The notes under the pieces were generated by a model. The model did not search any database. It was not told where the DNA came from and saw nothing but the letters and a program-made list of their open reading frames with translations. DNA of 64,000 bases, from positions 326,995,829 through 327,059,828 of the forward strand of contig CM040125.1 in NCBI GenBank assembly GCA_022559845.1. Reading direction: 5' to 3'. The first letter of the stretch is position 1. Every line of letters starts with the position of its first letter. Both the position numbers and the translations under genes were made by a program. This DNA comes from Amorphophallus konjac (taxonomy: Eukaryota > Streptophyta > Magnoliopsida > Alismatales > Araceae). Shown here piece by piece: positions 43,166-55,423 of this stretch.

Positions 43166-44631
43166 GTAAAATAGTCCAATTGTCTTTACTGTTACCTCCG
43201 TCAGGATGGAAAGTAACCTCAGAGGCATGGCGACACTGGTTAAAGGTTTTTGAGAGTTTGAGGATAAATTTCATAAAAGTGATGGTATAGCGATAATTCT
43301 AGTATGTTTAGGAGTATACATGTAATTTTCCCAACAAAATGACATGTACAAGTACCGAACTATCCTTAAAATAAAATACAAGCTTCTGATGTGTAGGTGG
43401 TGATCGTACAATTTACACAAAATCAACAAGGATTTTTATATTCAAACCCATGTAGTAGAACCATATGATATATGAGATACAAGTAGATCATGTCAAGTAC
43501 ATCCATATTTACTGTAATACCCCTACAATCCTTAAGAAAATAACCATTGTGCCCATTTGCAGGGGTATAGGGGTAATTTTTTGTTTTAAGGATAGGAGCA
43601 GATAGGGGCATATTGCACTCATTTATTTTTTCAAAATAATCAAGGTAAATAGAAGGGGAATTAATCCCGTGAAGGCCAAGAATGGCACAAAGTTGAGACC
43701 ACTCTGATACCCGAGTTAAATACATGTCCCGAGCATCCCACCGTAGTGATGGCATGAAGCAACGAGGTTTCGTAGCAAGCAAATGATCATAAAGATACTT
43801 CATAATAGTTACGAAATGGTCACATGAGGAATGAAAGTAATCCCGACACGAGCGGCATGAAAAGTGGACTACAAAGTAGTCTCAGAGGCGTCATCTTCTT
43901 CTTCACGTGGCAAGAACACAACAAAAAGAGTAAAAAAATGAAAAAGGGGGGAGGCTTTATAGGCCCCACCCCTCTCCCTCTCTCTCCCGGCCAAGTGGGA
44001 CCTAGTAGACCCCGCCCTCATCCTAAACACTATAACCCCCCTCCCCTTGGGTTGGAAAAAAAAAGGAGGAGGAGGAACGACAACAAGAAGAAGAAGAAGA
44101 AAAAAAGAAGACATCAGGCGTACAACTCTAGTAGCAAGTTTGTGGCTTTGTGTTCTTAGAGTATGTTACAAAAACACCATTGTGATAGCACTTAGGCAAA
44201 TTTCCCCTTAACATTGTGAATTTTGTTGGGGAAATCTTGTAGTTTCCAAAATTGTAGAAACACCCCTAAATTTATAATAAAGTCCCTAAAAACTTTTGTA
44301 ATTATGAAAATTATAAAAATATCCCATGAATTATGTAAATTGTGTCTACGAGCTCGTTGAGCCCTTGCAAAGCTCTTGCAAAATTTCGTAAGGTTGATGG
44401 ATTATTTTGGGTTTACAAAGACACCCCAAGTTTCGGTTAATTGTAAACTGTGCCTTTTATGCTAGGCCTTTGTCTATGAATCCTCTCCTCGAAGAGCAGA
44501 GCCTACGACAGTCCTTTCGCGGCCGAACTAGCATCCAGTGGTCCCCTCATGGTAGATCACAGGTCCAAGCCTCTGATGACACCTAGGAAAATCAATGAAG
44601 CCAAGTCCTATATCATCCAATTAGAATACAA
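43166..44631 (+). other. Unassigned sequence
   Basis: AT-rich, with purine-rich tracts near 44058-44112 (AGGAGGAGG, AAGAAGAAGAAG). It contains one modest minus-strand ORF listed separately. I see no domain, repeat end or RNA gene. Confidence 0.4.
43423..43803 (-). other. Uncharacterised 126-codon ORF
   Basis: An ATG-started minus-strand frame (MKYLYDHLLATKPRC...) runs to 43423. Composition is protein-like (LRWDARDMYLTRVSEWSQL, then AILGLHGINSPSIYLDYFEK), but no family comes to mind and no promoter, intron or partner is visible. It may be an exon fragment of a decayed gene or chance. Confidence 0.2.
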
Positions 44632-44995
44632 GCCAGTGTCTAATTGCGCCAAAACCCTAGTCAGTACCAAATTGCGCCAAACCATAGCTAGTGCTAAACT
44701 GCACCAATCCCTAGCTAGTGCTAAACTATGCCAAACCTTCGCCAATGTCTAATTGCGCCAAACTCTAGCCAATTCTAAATTGTGCCAAACCCTAGCCAGT
44801 GCCAAACTGTGCTAAAACCCTAGTCAATGTCAAACTGTGCCAAAACCCTTGTTAGTGCCAAACTATATCCAAACCTTAGCTAATGCCAAACTGTGCCAAA
44901 CTCTAGCCAGTGTTAAACTATGCCAGAACCCTGGCCAATGCCAAACTGCAACTTAAACCATAGTCTACACCAAATTGCAAACAAACCCCCATGAG
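44632..44995 (+). repeat. 30-33-bp minisatellite, about 12 units
   Basis: A unit of the form CCAAACCCTAGCCAGTG plus CCAAACTGTG repeats about a dozen times with substitutions and small length changes. AAACCCTAG resembles the plant telomere unit but occurs once per 30-odd bases, so this is not telomeric DNA. Confidence 0.85.
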
Positions 44996-46314
44996 TACCA
45001 AACTACCCTTAAATTCTGGCCTCAACCAAAATCATCCCGAGTACCCCCATGGGTGGCATAGATGCCCTCATCCCCTTTTAGAGTGTTTGTTAGAGCTGTC
45101 GTGAATGTTCTCTCAGCATCACGACTGATATTGCAAAGGTCAATGACTTCTTCAATAGTTAATCAAGGGTGTTCAAGCTTCGCTCAAATGTAAATGAACA
45201 CCAGCTGCGGTCAGTGGGGAAGTTTCTAGCACCCGAACCCTAAATCGTCTAATAAAGTTAAATAAGCATAATTATTAATGCGCACGCTACTTAAATAGCT
45301 ACAAATATGCATCTCTCTATATCTTTTAGAACATTTTCCCCTCCGCTTGTTGAAAACAGGACGCAATGCATCTTTTCTTAAGGATTTTAGGAGTATTATG
45401 GTAAATACGATAAAGTAGGGGTATAAAGATAATTTCATGAGATTTTAGGAGTATATGAGTAATTTTTCCAAATCAAAATTATGTTAAAATTTAAGATTTT
45501 TTTACATATTTGTCCCTACAAACTTAACGAATTGCTAATTAGTCTCTCAAATCTGACTATTATCTTAAAATCCCCTTAAATCATCTAATTCTTGTTAAGA
45601 AGCCCATATAGTTCAAGGGCGTAAAAAAATGGATATTTGATGGAATATTCTATCCTCCCATTAGTTTTTAAGTGAAATCCCTAAACTACCCTAGTCATCA
45701 CCCTCACCATTACAAAACGATGGGAACCCTAAAGCTTGCTTCCCTCCCCCTCACCCCCACTAGCCTACGCACAGGCCCCCCGGGCGCCCGCTCCCCCAGA
45801 TGACATCATCCCTTATCTGGCATGGCAGGCCCCCACCGACCGGTCCACTGGCCATCATCCCTAGCTCTGACGATTAGCGTAGTCTAGCACCGGTCACTCC
45901 TCCAACGATCAGTATAGTGCGCCCATCGTCTACGCCTCCGACAATCAGCGTAGGGCACTGGTAGCACCCACCGACGCCATCTCCCTTGCCATCATGCTCA
46001 GCATGAGAGCATTATCCACACCTGTGACGATCCACCAGTTTGCCCACTGACTGCACCCTCACATGATCCTCAGTAAGACGATGAGCGTAGAGCACTGGCA
46101 ACACCCACTAGTGGCATCTCCCTTGCCATCACGCCCAGCACGAGAACATTGGCCCCTCACATCTTCCCTATGTCAGATATTGTATGCCATTCCTTTTACT
46201 GGATTATGCATGCACGACAAGTGATTGATAATTTACCCGTGTTAAATATAGTCGTCAAATGAAAGTGGAATATAGTTGTCTCGAGGTGGTGCCTTCTCAT
46301 CTCGTCTATCATCG
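44996..46314 (+). other. Unassigned sequence
   Basis: AT-rich to 45700, then C-rich around 45740-46150, where phrases such as CACCCACCGACGCCATCTCCCTTG and CAGCGTAG recur two or three times in diverged form. No coding frame of note. Confidence 0.4.
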
Positions 46315-46602
46315 ATGAAATGTAATTGTGTAAGGGGTAACTGTCGGGTTTACATTTTAAACCGTGGGAGGTCAAAATGCAAGCGCTTCTATTGTTGTTC
46401 GTATGCCAATACTGACGGGGATCACGGTTTCTTTGAGTGGATTGACAATGCCACCTATAGCGTTATGGATGTCAAATATCAATTGAAGACTTTGGAAGAA
46501 TGCATAACAAAACAATTAGAGAGAATGGAGATGCAATTGAGGAACCTAAAATTGTTGTTGTGTTTTGTCATTTTTGTTCTTGTGATTTGCTTGTTCAAGT
46601 GA
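46315..46602 (+). CDS. Small GRF-type zinc finger protein with C-terminal membrane segment
   Basis: ATG 46315 gives a 95-residue protein. Residues 2-45 (KCNCVRGNCRVYIL, NRGRSKCKRFYCC, HGFFEWID) follow the GRF zinc finger pattern (PF06839): Cys-x-Cys, N-x-G-R-x-x-x-R-F-x-x-C, and a final FF-x-W. The fourth Cys, normally just before FF, reads H-G here. A probable coiled coil follows (about residues 50-78, LEECITKQLERMEMQL), then a hydrophobic anchor (LLLCFVIFVLVICLF). This layout is common for small plant GRF proteins, many of them near transposons. No introns or partner genes are visible, so it could be a transposon fragment. The function is unknown beyond probable nucleic-acid binding of GRF fingers. 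Confidence 0.55.
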   Translation: MKCNCVRGNCRVYILNRGRSKCKRFYCCSYANTDGDHGFFEWIDNATYSVMDVKYQLKTLEECITKQLERMEMQLRNLKLLLCFVIFVLVICLFK

Positions 46603-47270
46603 ACATGGGTTAAGGGGGAGGATATCTGAGTCATATATCGTACTTGTTATCATCGTTAGTAGAATATAATGCCATCTTATCATCCGTTAGGCTTGTCACA
46701 TAATGTATGCCATTTTGTCATCTGAGTTATTTAATAGACTTGTCATGTATCAGACCTTTTGTTATATGTACAATTGTATTTTTTTTCTTCCATTGTGAAT
46801 TGATCAAATGGTTGGAGTCGAAGGGGACCACACACATTCCAACATCATGGCTACTCTTTCTTTATCCCATTACTCTAGGAAACTTTACAAACTTAGTAGG
46901 CATATGGGCAGGATGTGAGGGGCCAATGCTCATTTTAGACATGGGGAATTGTACAGAAGAAGCTCACATGCAAGTGCATCTTAAAGGTGGCCAACAGTGC
47001 AAAAAGTAATTAATTACCCCATTTTTAATGCTATCATTTTTAATACTTAAAGGTCCATCCTTGAGTTAAGTGAATCTTAAGGAACATAGCCTGAAACTGT
47101 CAGGTGAGACTGGAGAGTCTGTAAAACATAACGGTACAAAAGAAGTGCAACATTCATCAATAATTGATTAGCTTAGTGACATTCTTTATGATCACAAGAA
47201 AATCCAAACATCCTAAAACCATGTTTGATAGCAAACTTTTTTACAAACAATTCTAAAGATGTCACAATTT
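46603..47270 (+). other. Unassigned AT-rich sequence
   Basis: Near 46620-46760 phrases around CTTGTCA and TGCCATCTTATCATC recur. No gene or repeat boundary recognised. Confidence 0.4.
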
Positions 47271-47560
47271 TTTATACAAAAAATTGTTCCATTCTCCAAC
47301 ACAAATATTGAGATTAATTGCTGGCCAACACAAACATGAGGCATCTTAATAACATTTATACAAAAACTGTATCATTCTCAAGTACAAACAGTGTGATTAC
47401 TTGCTGGCCAACACAAACACGAGCCATCTTAATATTGTTTATATAAAAAAGTATCATGCTCTAGTACAAATAGTGAGATTAATTGCTAGCTAACACAAAC
47501 ATGATGGATCTTAATATTGTTTATACAAAAAACTTTCATTCTCTACCACAAACTGTATCT
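47271..47560 (+). repeat. 83-bp tandem repeat, about 3.5 units
   Basis: Units beginning TTTATACAAAAA or TTTATATAAAAA start at 47271, 47355, 47438 and 47520 (spacing 84, 83, 82). Each continues through AACACAAACATGA and ATCTTAAT. Confidence 0.85.
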
Positions 47561-47941
47561 TTCCCCGTACTCCTATCAGATACATCATGCTCCATGCACA
47601 GAGTCCTGCACATTTGACAAAGAGGGTGTGCTAGAATGTTAAAATGCATGTGTACATTAAAAAGGTCAGATTTGAAACTCACAATTTAAGGAGGTTGCTG
47701 GAAATTGAACATGGAGGATTGTGTCTCAAAGTTGATGGACGCTTGAGGCTCCACGTTTATCATAATGTGAACACAGATGTCTCCACCGCTGCTACTTGTG
47801 GAACCTTTTGCTTCCACTGCAATTGTTCTACCTACATGGGCTATTATTGTAATAAAATCAATCAAGTTCACGACACTAAATTTTCATATTTGAGCATCAA
47901 TGTGTTCTATGTTACTTCTCCGTTGGCTGGTATTTCCTTCA
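47561..47941 (+). other. Unassigned left flank of the Sirevirus
   Basis: No feature recognised. Open frames crossing this strip have no recognisable content. The last five bases before the LTR, CTTCA, would be the target duplication; the partner lies beyond the window. Confidence 0.4.
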
Positions 47942-49504
<1,563 letters not shown>

Positions 49505-49518
49505 ATCTCCCCCTTTTT
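49505..49518 (-). promoter_or_regulatory. Sirevirus polypurine tract
   Basis: The minus strand reads AAAAAGGGGGAGAT directly before TGTTGAG. It primes plus-strand DNA synthesis; the A5G5 form is typical of Sireviruses. Confidence 0.9.
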
Positions 49519-50042
49519 GATCATGACAAAACTGAAGGGGTTTTGAAATACATGAACGTGCCTTTGAGCAATGTTTGAAAATTGAGATCAAAGTTTGAAA
49601 TCAAAGCATTTCACTCACATCCCGTCACGCCAGCGAACACAAACTATTCAAACATTTTATTTGCCAATTAGAAGAGAAATGAGATACAAGAGCCAACATT
49701 GAGATCAAACACCAGTTGCATTCAATTCATCATTTCAATACAAGGTACATTAGTGCAAGAGTGAATGCACGACTCTAGACTCAAGAAACTGAACAAATGC
49801 ATAAAATAGAATGGACTCATGATCCTCACATGATCAAACATGCAAACACACAACCACACACGGACATACATAAATATATAGAGCTTGCACTACTACTTCT
49901 TCCCCTTTGGCATCATCAAAGGGGATAGGATAGACGAAGGGGGACCCAAGTGACACAAAACCAAAGGACATCAAGCGAGAGGGAGAAAAAGGAAAAATCC
50001 TCAAAGTGCATATGTAGGTGGCTGATCCTCTAGAGGAGGGGG
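49519..50042 (-). other. Sirevirus 3' untranslated spacer
   Basis: Non-coding sequence between the envelope-like frame and the purine tract; nothing else recognised. Confidence 0.5.
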
Positions 50043-51465
50043 CTAGTAACCAAGGCGATGGCGAATGTCTTCAAGAGCATGAACTTGAGCGTGAAGAGTA
50101 TCCCGAATACGGCCAATGGCGAGATCACGAGCCACATCATGACGAGCCATGCCAAGAAGGGTCATGTTCATGATGTGGAAGCACTGGCTGGAATCAGTAA
50201 CACTGTTGGTAAGGCTAGTCATATGAGTGGAGAGTGTGGCCATTTGAGTGGAGAGGGAATCCAGAGCAGTGGAGAAGGAATCTATGCGACTTGACATGGT
50301 GTCAATCACATTGCCCATGATGTCAACGCGATCCCCGAGGGTAGAAAGTCCCCCCCCCCCAAAGTATCCACACGAATCTCTAGCCCAGTGAACCGCCTGT
50401 CAAAAACCTCATAGTCTACCCAAGAAGATTGTGTGGCCCCCTGAGTGGAGGACTCTCCATGATGGAACTGAGATGGAGGAGGCATCTTCGGATCCATATG
50501 ATGCGGTGAGGGTGGAAGAGGTAGCTCCTCGGCCTGAACTGGAGGGGGGACCTCCCCTTGAACATGTTGCTGCTGCTGTGGTTCCTGCTCATCCTCACTG
50601 TCATATTCATCTCCATAAGTAGGCACATCCCGACGTAGCTCACCATCGGGACCAAAGTAATAACCCATATCAGTAAAAATCTTATGCTTGTTATAGATAT
50701 CATCCTGGCGAACATAGATAAACCGTTCTTCTGCTAAAATAATCCCAGCATGAATGAATACCCCGGTCAACTGTGAAGCATACGGCAAAGATCACCGCAG
50801 ATTTGTTCGGCAAGCTCCAATGAGGGTCATCATGAGGCGACCCATGTTGATTTGTATGCCATTCATGACATTGTAAACAGGAATTTATGAACTTATGTGA
50901 CTTCATTTCTGCTGCCACTCTTTGGATAAATGAGGGAGGTGAACATATGATGCAAAACACGCTGCAGTGGTGGAAAATGATTCGCATTCAATTCAATCAA
51001 GTTGTTGACACCACGCACGTAATAATAGCCAGTCATAGCAAGAAATGTGTCCTCAACCTCCCCATGACCAAAAACCAAGTCGGCTTCTCTAGCCGCAACT
51101 CCTGAGCATCTCTCAAACAGATCGAGAGTAATGTGAATCTCAACCCCTTGAACAATGGTAAATAACTGCTCATTTCTTGCAACCAAGTTCCCATAGAACT
51201 GCTGTACTAGACTGGGGTAATAACGGTTATATCTAGAGACAAAATCAGTCCAACTCGGCTGAATCTCAAAGACTGCACATATATCGGGCAAGAGCTCATT
51301 CACCTCGATGAAATCGACCAGTCGAGGGTCGATGATGGGACGAATAAGCAACCTAGGGGCTCGACGTGGTGCAGGCGCCTGCTGTGGTGGAGGGGCTGGT
51401 GCCTCGCATCTCTGGCCACTCCCTTCCCCTTGGGCAGAACGCCGAGAGCTTCGTCTATGCGGCAT
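50043..51465 (-). pseudogene. Sirevirus envelope-like ORF, frameshifted
   Basis: ATG 51465 starts a basic, Pro-rich N-terminus (MPHRRSSRRSAQGEGSG), then a globular part (LVDFIEVNELLP, WTDFVSRYNRYYPSLVQQFY, ITLDLFERCSG) like the plant transposon protein domain found in Sirevirus envelope-like frames. A frame change occurs between about 50890 and 50790. The next stretch starts MPYASQLTGVFIHAG and runs through an acidic, Gln- and Pro-rich region. A run of eleven C at 50350-50360 then marks another frame change before a coiled-coil-like Ser/Thr/Met tail ending at 50043. It is not a proven envelope: I see no signal peptide or clear fusion or membrane segment. Confidence 0.7.
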
Positions 51466-52262
51466 CCCGACTAGAAACCCGATGAAAAACCCTTGAAGAG
51501 AGGACCCTCATCCCGGGGAATGAAGATAGATCAGCGGACACTCCAGGGGCTTGCAAAAGACCTTCTCCACAAATTGGAACCAAGGTGGGAACTCCACGAA
51601 TGCACGAACGGCCGAATGGAGTTCGTCCCGAAATCGTGACGAACACGTCAGATCTTGTGCGGGTGGAGGAAAGATGAGGTTTGGGAGCTTGGGAGGAGGA
51701 GTTTGGAGGTTCTAGGGTTAGGGCAAAGTAGTGGAAGGTGAATGGGAGAGATGGAATAAGAATGAGGGGTTTTAGGACCCCTTATAAGTTGGCTCAGGTG
51801 GGACCCGGTCGGGCCGGTTTGCCGCCACCGGTCGACCGGTGCGGAGCTAGCGGTAGACCGCTAGGGTCAAAAACTCCCCATTTTGTAATTTTTTTGTTTC
51901 TTTTTCTTTCCTTTTTTTATATATGGGGGGACCATCAACCGACCGTTAGATCTGGAGCCAACATCATGAAGTGGAGGGAAGGAAATAGATGCAGGTTTGA
52001 GGGAAGTTTCTAACTCCCCCTCAGAAGTTACCTTAGGTCTGACATCACTGAGTCCACAATTATTTATCCAAGGAATATCTGGCTTTAGAAAAAAATTTCA
52101 AGGAGGGCTATACATATAATTACATTCAAGCATGTAGGAGTGTATGTGAACACATAAGGTATTAAAAGTAAAGACAATATGCATGTTTTCCTACCCTTGA
52201 TGTATATGAGTTTCTACAAATGCAGATCTTAACCTAAGTGCAAATCTATGCATGTATGCTCT
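51466..52262 (-). other. Sirevirus spacer between pol and envelope-like frame
   Basis: About 0.8 kb without coding content. It includes GGTCGACC/GGTAGACCG motifs at 51828-51860, like those in the LTR, and a C/T-rich stretch at 51890-51920. Confidence 0.5.
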
Positions 52263-52769
52263 CACCCTTGCACATCCCAAGTTCTCTTCTTATCTTGTTA
52301 AATTGATCCTGGTTGAGGGGTTTGGTGAAAATGTCAGCTAGCTAATTGTATGTGTCAATGAAGTTCAATTCAAAGACCCCCTTTCCTACATGATCTCTCA
52401 GAAAGTGATGACGAATATCAATTTGCTTGGTTCTAGAGTGTTGACCAGGGTTTTTAGACAAACTGATTGCACTGGTATTATCACACAAGATTGGCACATA
52501 TTTCATCTCAATATCCAAATCAAGCAATTGATTTTTGATCCAAAGTACTTGGGCTCCACAACTTCCGACGACTACATATTCAGCCTTGGCCGTTGAGAGA
52601 GCTACTGAATGTTATTTCTTAGAGGCCCATGAGACTAGGCACCCACCAAGAAACTGACAGTATCCACTAGTACTTTTATGATCTACAATGCATCTGACAT
52701 AATCCGCATCGGTGTATGCAATCAAATCAAAAGAACTACCGATGGGAAATCACAAGTCAAAATCTATTG
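52263..52769 (-). pseudogene. Sirevirus RNase H, C-terminal end of pol
   Basis: Minus-strand codons give AYTDADY, KSTSGYCQFLGG, VSWASKK, VALSTAKAEY, VLWIKNQLLD, ILCDNTSAISLSKNP, QHSRTKQIDIRHHFLRDHV and LADIFTKPL. This is the copia RNase H with its acidic residues and the standard pol terminus. Two nonsense codons, one after SKK and one before LADIF, replace Gln codons by C-to-T change. The upstream end is cut by the A4/A5 insertion at 52770. Confidence 0.92.
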
Positions 52770-54950
52770 TGATGCGGGACGGGACCACGGACACGACAAG
52801 CTCGCGATCGTCCCTTAACGAGGGAAGCGTCGGATGTGCGCGGTTGAGAAACCGGCAAGAGCTAGGGTGGTCGGCTCTCTTTTATGCCCGGATCGGGTCA
52901 CGGGACGGCTTCGCTCTCTCTCGCAGCAGTGATATTATAAATTGAAGGCGAGCTAGGTATCCCTACACATGCTCTCTAGCAGCGGCATATAAAGCATATA
53001 AAGAATTAAGCTAATGCCAAGTGTAAGGGTGAAGGCGATACCTCCACGCTCTCGACGTGGCGAAGACGGCACCCGGCCAAAGCTCGTACTCCCGGGAACT
53101 TAGTACATTATGTTTACAGCAGTACAAATAAGCCCACTCCACGCAGGGAGGTAAAGGGCGACACAAGTGGGCCCGGGAGGACCAGTTTCGGGTTGACGGG
53201 CGGTTTCGGGCAATGCTTCGGCTTCACGCGTACTCGTGCTAGTGGGGGCCCACATGTTGACCGGAGGGGTCGTGTGGGGCCTGATGACTCCTCTGCTGTG
53301 GAGACACCTGGAAAGTGTTCCCCTGGGATGGCGAGCTGCTGGAACGACCGCCGGACGCCGGGCGGCCCTCGGACGACGCTCGCGGGAACTCGGCCACGAA
53401 TCTGAAAATTCTGTTTGCAGGCGCGCGACTCGGAGAAAACTGCTGCTGCGATCAGCCCCGTCGTCGGAATGTGACGAGGTTAGCGCCGTTGGAAAGCTGA
53501 CTCAGAATACCTCGACGTAAGGGTCTTCAAAAAAAATAATCAGATCTGTATTTCTGATCATGCATTTTACAAGCTTGCTGGAATCTGGCCAGAACTGCAG
53601 GGGCAGGTTCTAACTTCTCTGAAGATCGACGTTGACCGGAAAGAAGACCTCCGAATATTGAAATAATTTCTTCAGAAAAGTTGAAGGTATCTGAGAGAGG
53701 AATCTGGGACTATTTTTGGTTTTCTGATTGGAGACGAAATGGATTTTCTGGGATTTATTTACTATACCTGGGTCGGATCTGGGAAATTGTGGGCAGACTG
53801 TTCTTGGGAACTTGGATGAACTTTGAAAAATACTTGGAGGGTGAACCAAAAATTAATAAAATTCTGGTGGTAGAGGGATGTGGACAGAGATCCCAGTAAA
53901 TTTGGGCGACCCAAAAAAATCAAAAGGTGGTTCGAATGGGGTAAACTCAGAGCTGATGAACAGTAAACAGAACTAGGACAGATCTGGAACTTGGACTTGG
54001 ACGAAAATCAAAAAATAGCTAAAGGATGAATTTTGACGTGATTTTTTTTTTGGGGATAAGGGTTCTAGAGGGGAACCAACCCTGAAATTTTTAGCTTCAG
54101 AAGACGAAGGGAGTGATAGAAAGAATTCAGAGAAGAAGGGTCTATGCTGGGTGGACAGAACACCGAAACCGTTGGCGACGACGCGTCGGCGGTGAGACGA
54201 TGGCGGCGGCGATCACCGGAGTTGCTTCAGATGCTGGAGGGGATCAAGGGGGAAGGGATTACACTCTAGAAAGGGGGCTGGAGGTGGAGGAACCAGGGAG
54301 AGAGAGGGGAGGGGTGCAAATCTCACTTGGGGGCAAATGCCAATTTTCTCTTCATTAATTCCTTCAATATGAAAAATACAACCTTATATAGGATGCCAAC
54401 CAAACTCAACCTCAACCCTTGGATCTAGGGGTTAGGATTGAAGGGCTGGGATACAATGTGAATCACATATTTAATACATTAGTTTAATCTAATTTGACCA
54501 TACTTATTCAACCTTAGACTAGATCTATTCAAACACCACCTAATACACAACTACCTTGCCTAATAAGACAAGGAACCTTGCGCCCCCTTCCATGGGCCAA
54601 GGCCATTCATGGGTCAAGAGCCTCCCATTAGATCATGCTAGACTTGGGCCACTCCCACTTAGATGGCCCATGAGAGAGTGGAACCCAATTTGGGCCTTAA
54701 GTGCCTTAATGACCCATTTGAAGCCTAATGACCCAATATGAAGTAACACTCTTAATGGACTCTACTAATGGCAATCTAACCTTGGACTTGACATAACAAA
54801 TGGCCCATTGGCTTGATATAAGCCTTACAAGGATGGCCCAAATGAAAGAAATCAAAAATTACATACACTTCAAGCCAAGACAACCCATAATACACACCAA
54901 TCCAAGCCAATACACAAAATATAACTCATAAGCTCTTGATGTCCTCATCA
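52770..54950 (-). repeat. A4/A5 array LTR 1
   Basis: 2181 bases; U5 palindrome CCACGCTCTCGACGTGG at 53044-53060; TATA (TATATAAG on the minus strand) at 54383-54390. Subtype II R-U5. It carries private changes, for example ACATGTTGACC near 53250, where the other two copies read ACGTGTTGACC. Confidence 0.92.
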
Positions 54951-55330
54951 ATTCTCCCCGGGTGGGAGGAACTCGACCCCGTCGAGTAGGGGTATGGCTG
55001 CTCCGGTACTCCGGCGGATCTATCACCGTGCTAAGTAGCGCGGGTATGCTCCACTCCAAGTGATCGGCACCTGCTCATTCCATATATACTCGATATGCGC
55101 ACTGCTATGGCTAAAGGTGGTCACTCCGAAGGGGCACTCTCAAAAGGAAGGAAACAGCTCGAAGACTCACTAGGAATCACTGCTGAGTCCCTATAGGTGA
55201 CTGATCCGGGTATAGATGTAGAACCGATCCCATACTCATCAAGTGAGTCGACTCGCTTCACACTCATAAGAGAACGACACGAGCTTGCATAAGACACATG
55301 CAGACTCACCATGCACTGACACATGAATGA
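54951..55330 (-). pseudogene. A4 integrase C-terminus/chromodomain scraps
   Basis: Codons for DEYGIGSTSIPGSVTYRDSAVIPSE (about 55165-55245) match the decayed integrase C-terminus of A3. The chromodomain side is recognisable only by position. It sits downstream of the X stop. Confidence 0.55.
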
Positions 55331-55423
55331 AAATCACACAAACAATCGACTCAAAATCACCACACAAACAAACCACACAAAGAAAACACACCGACTCATC
55401 TATGACCCTAGACATACCTAATG

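Noticed and set aside
43824..44159. Lys-rich ORF ending in poly-basic sequence
   Set aside because: Driven by AAG/AAA-rich purine tracts; no domain.
44632..44995. Regularly spaced repeats, considered as a CRISPR-like array
   Set aside because: Head-to-tail units with no unique spacers, in plant nuclear DNA; a minisatellite.
44632..44995. Interstitial telomere tract
   Set aside because: AAACCCT appears only once per unit and never in direct head-to-tail runs.
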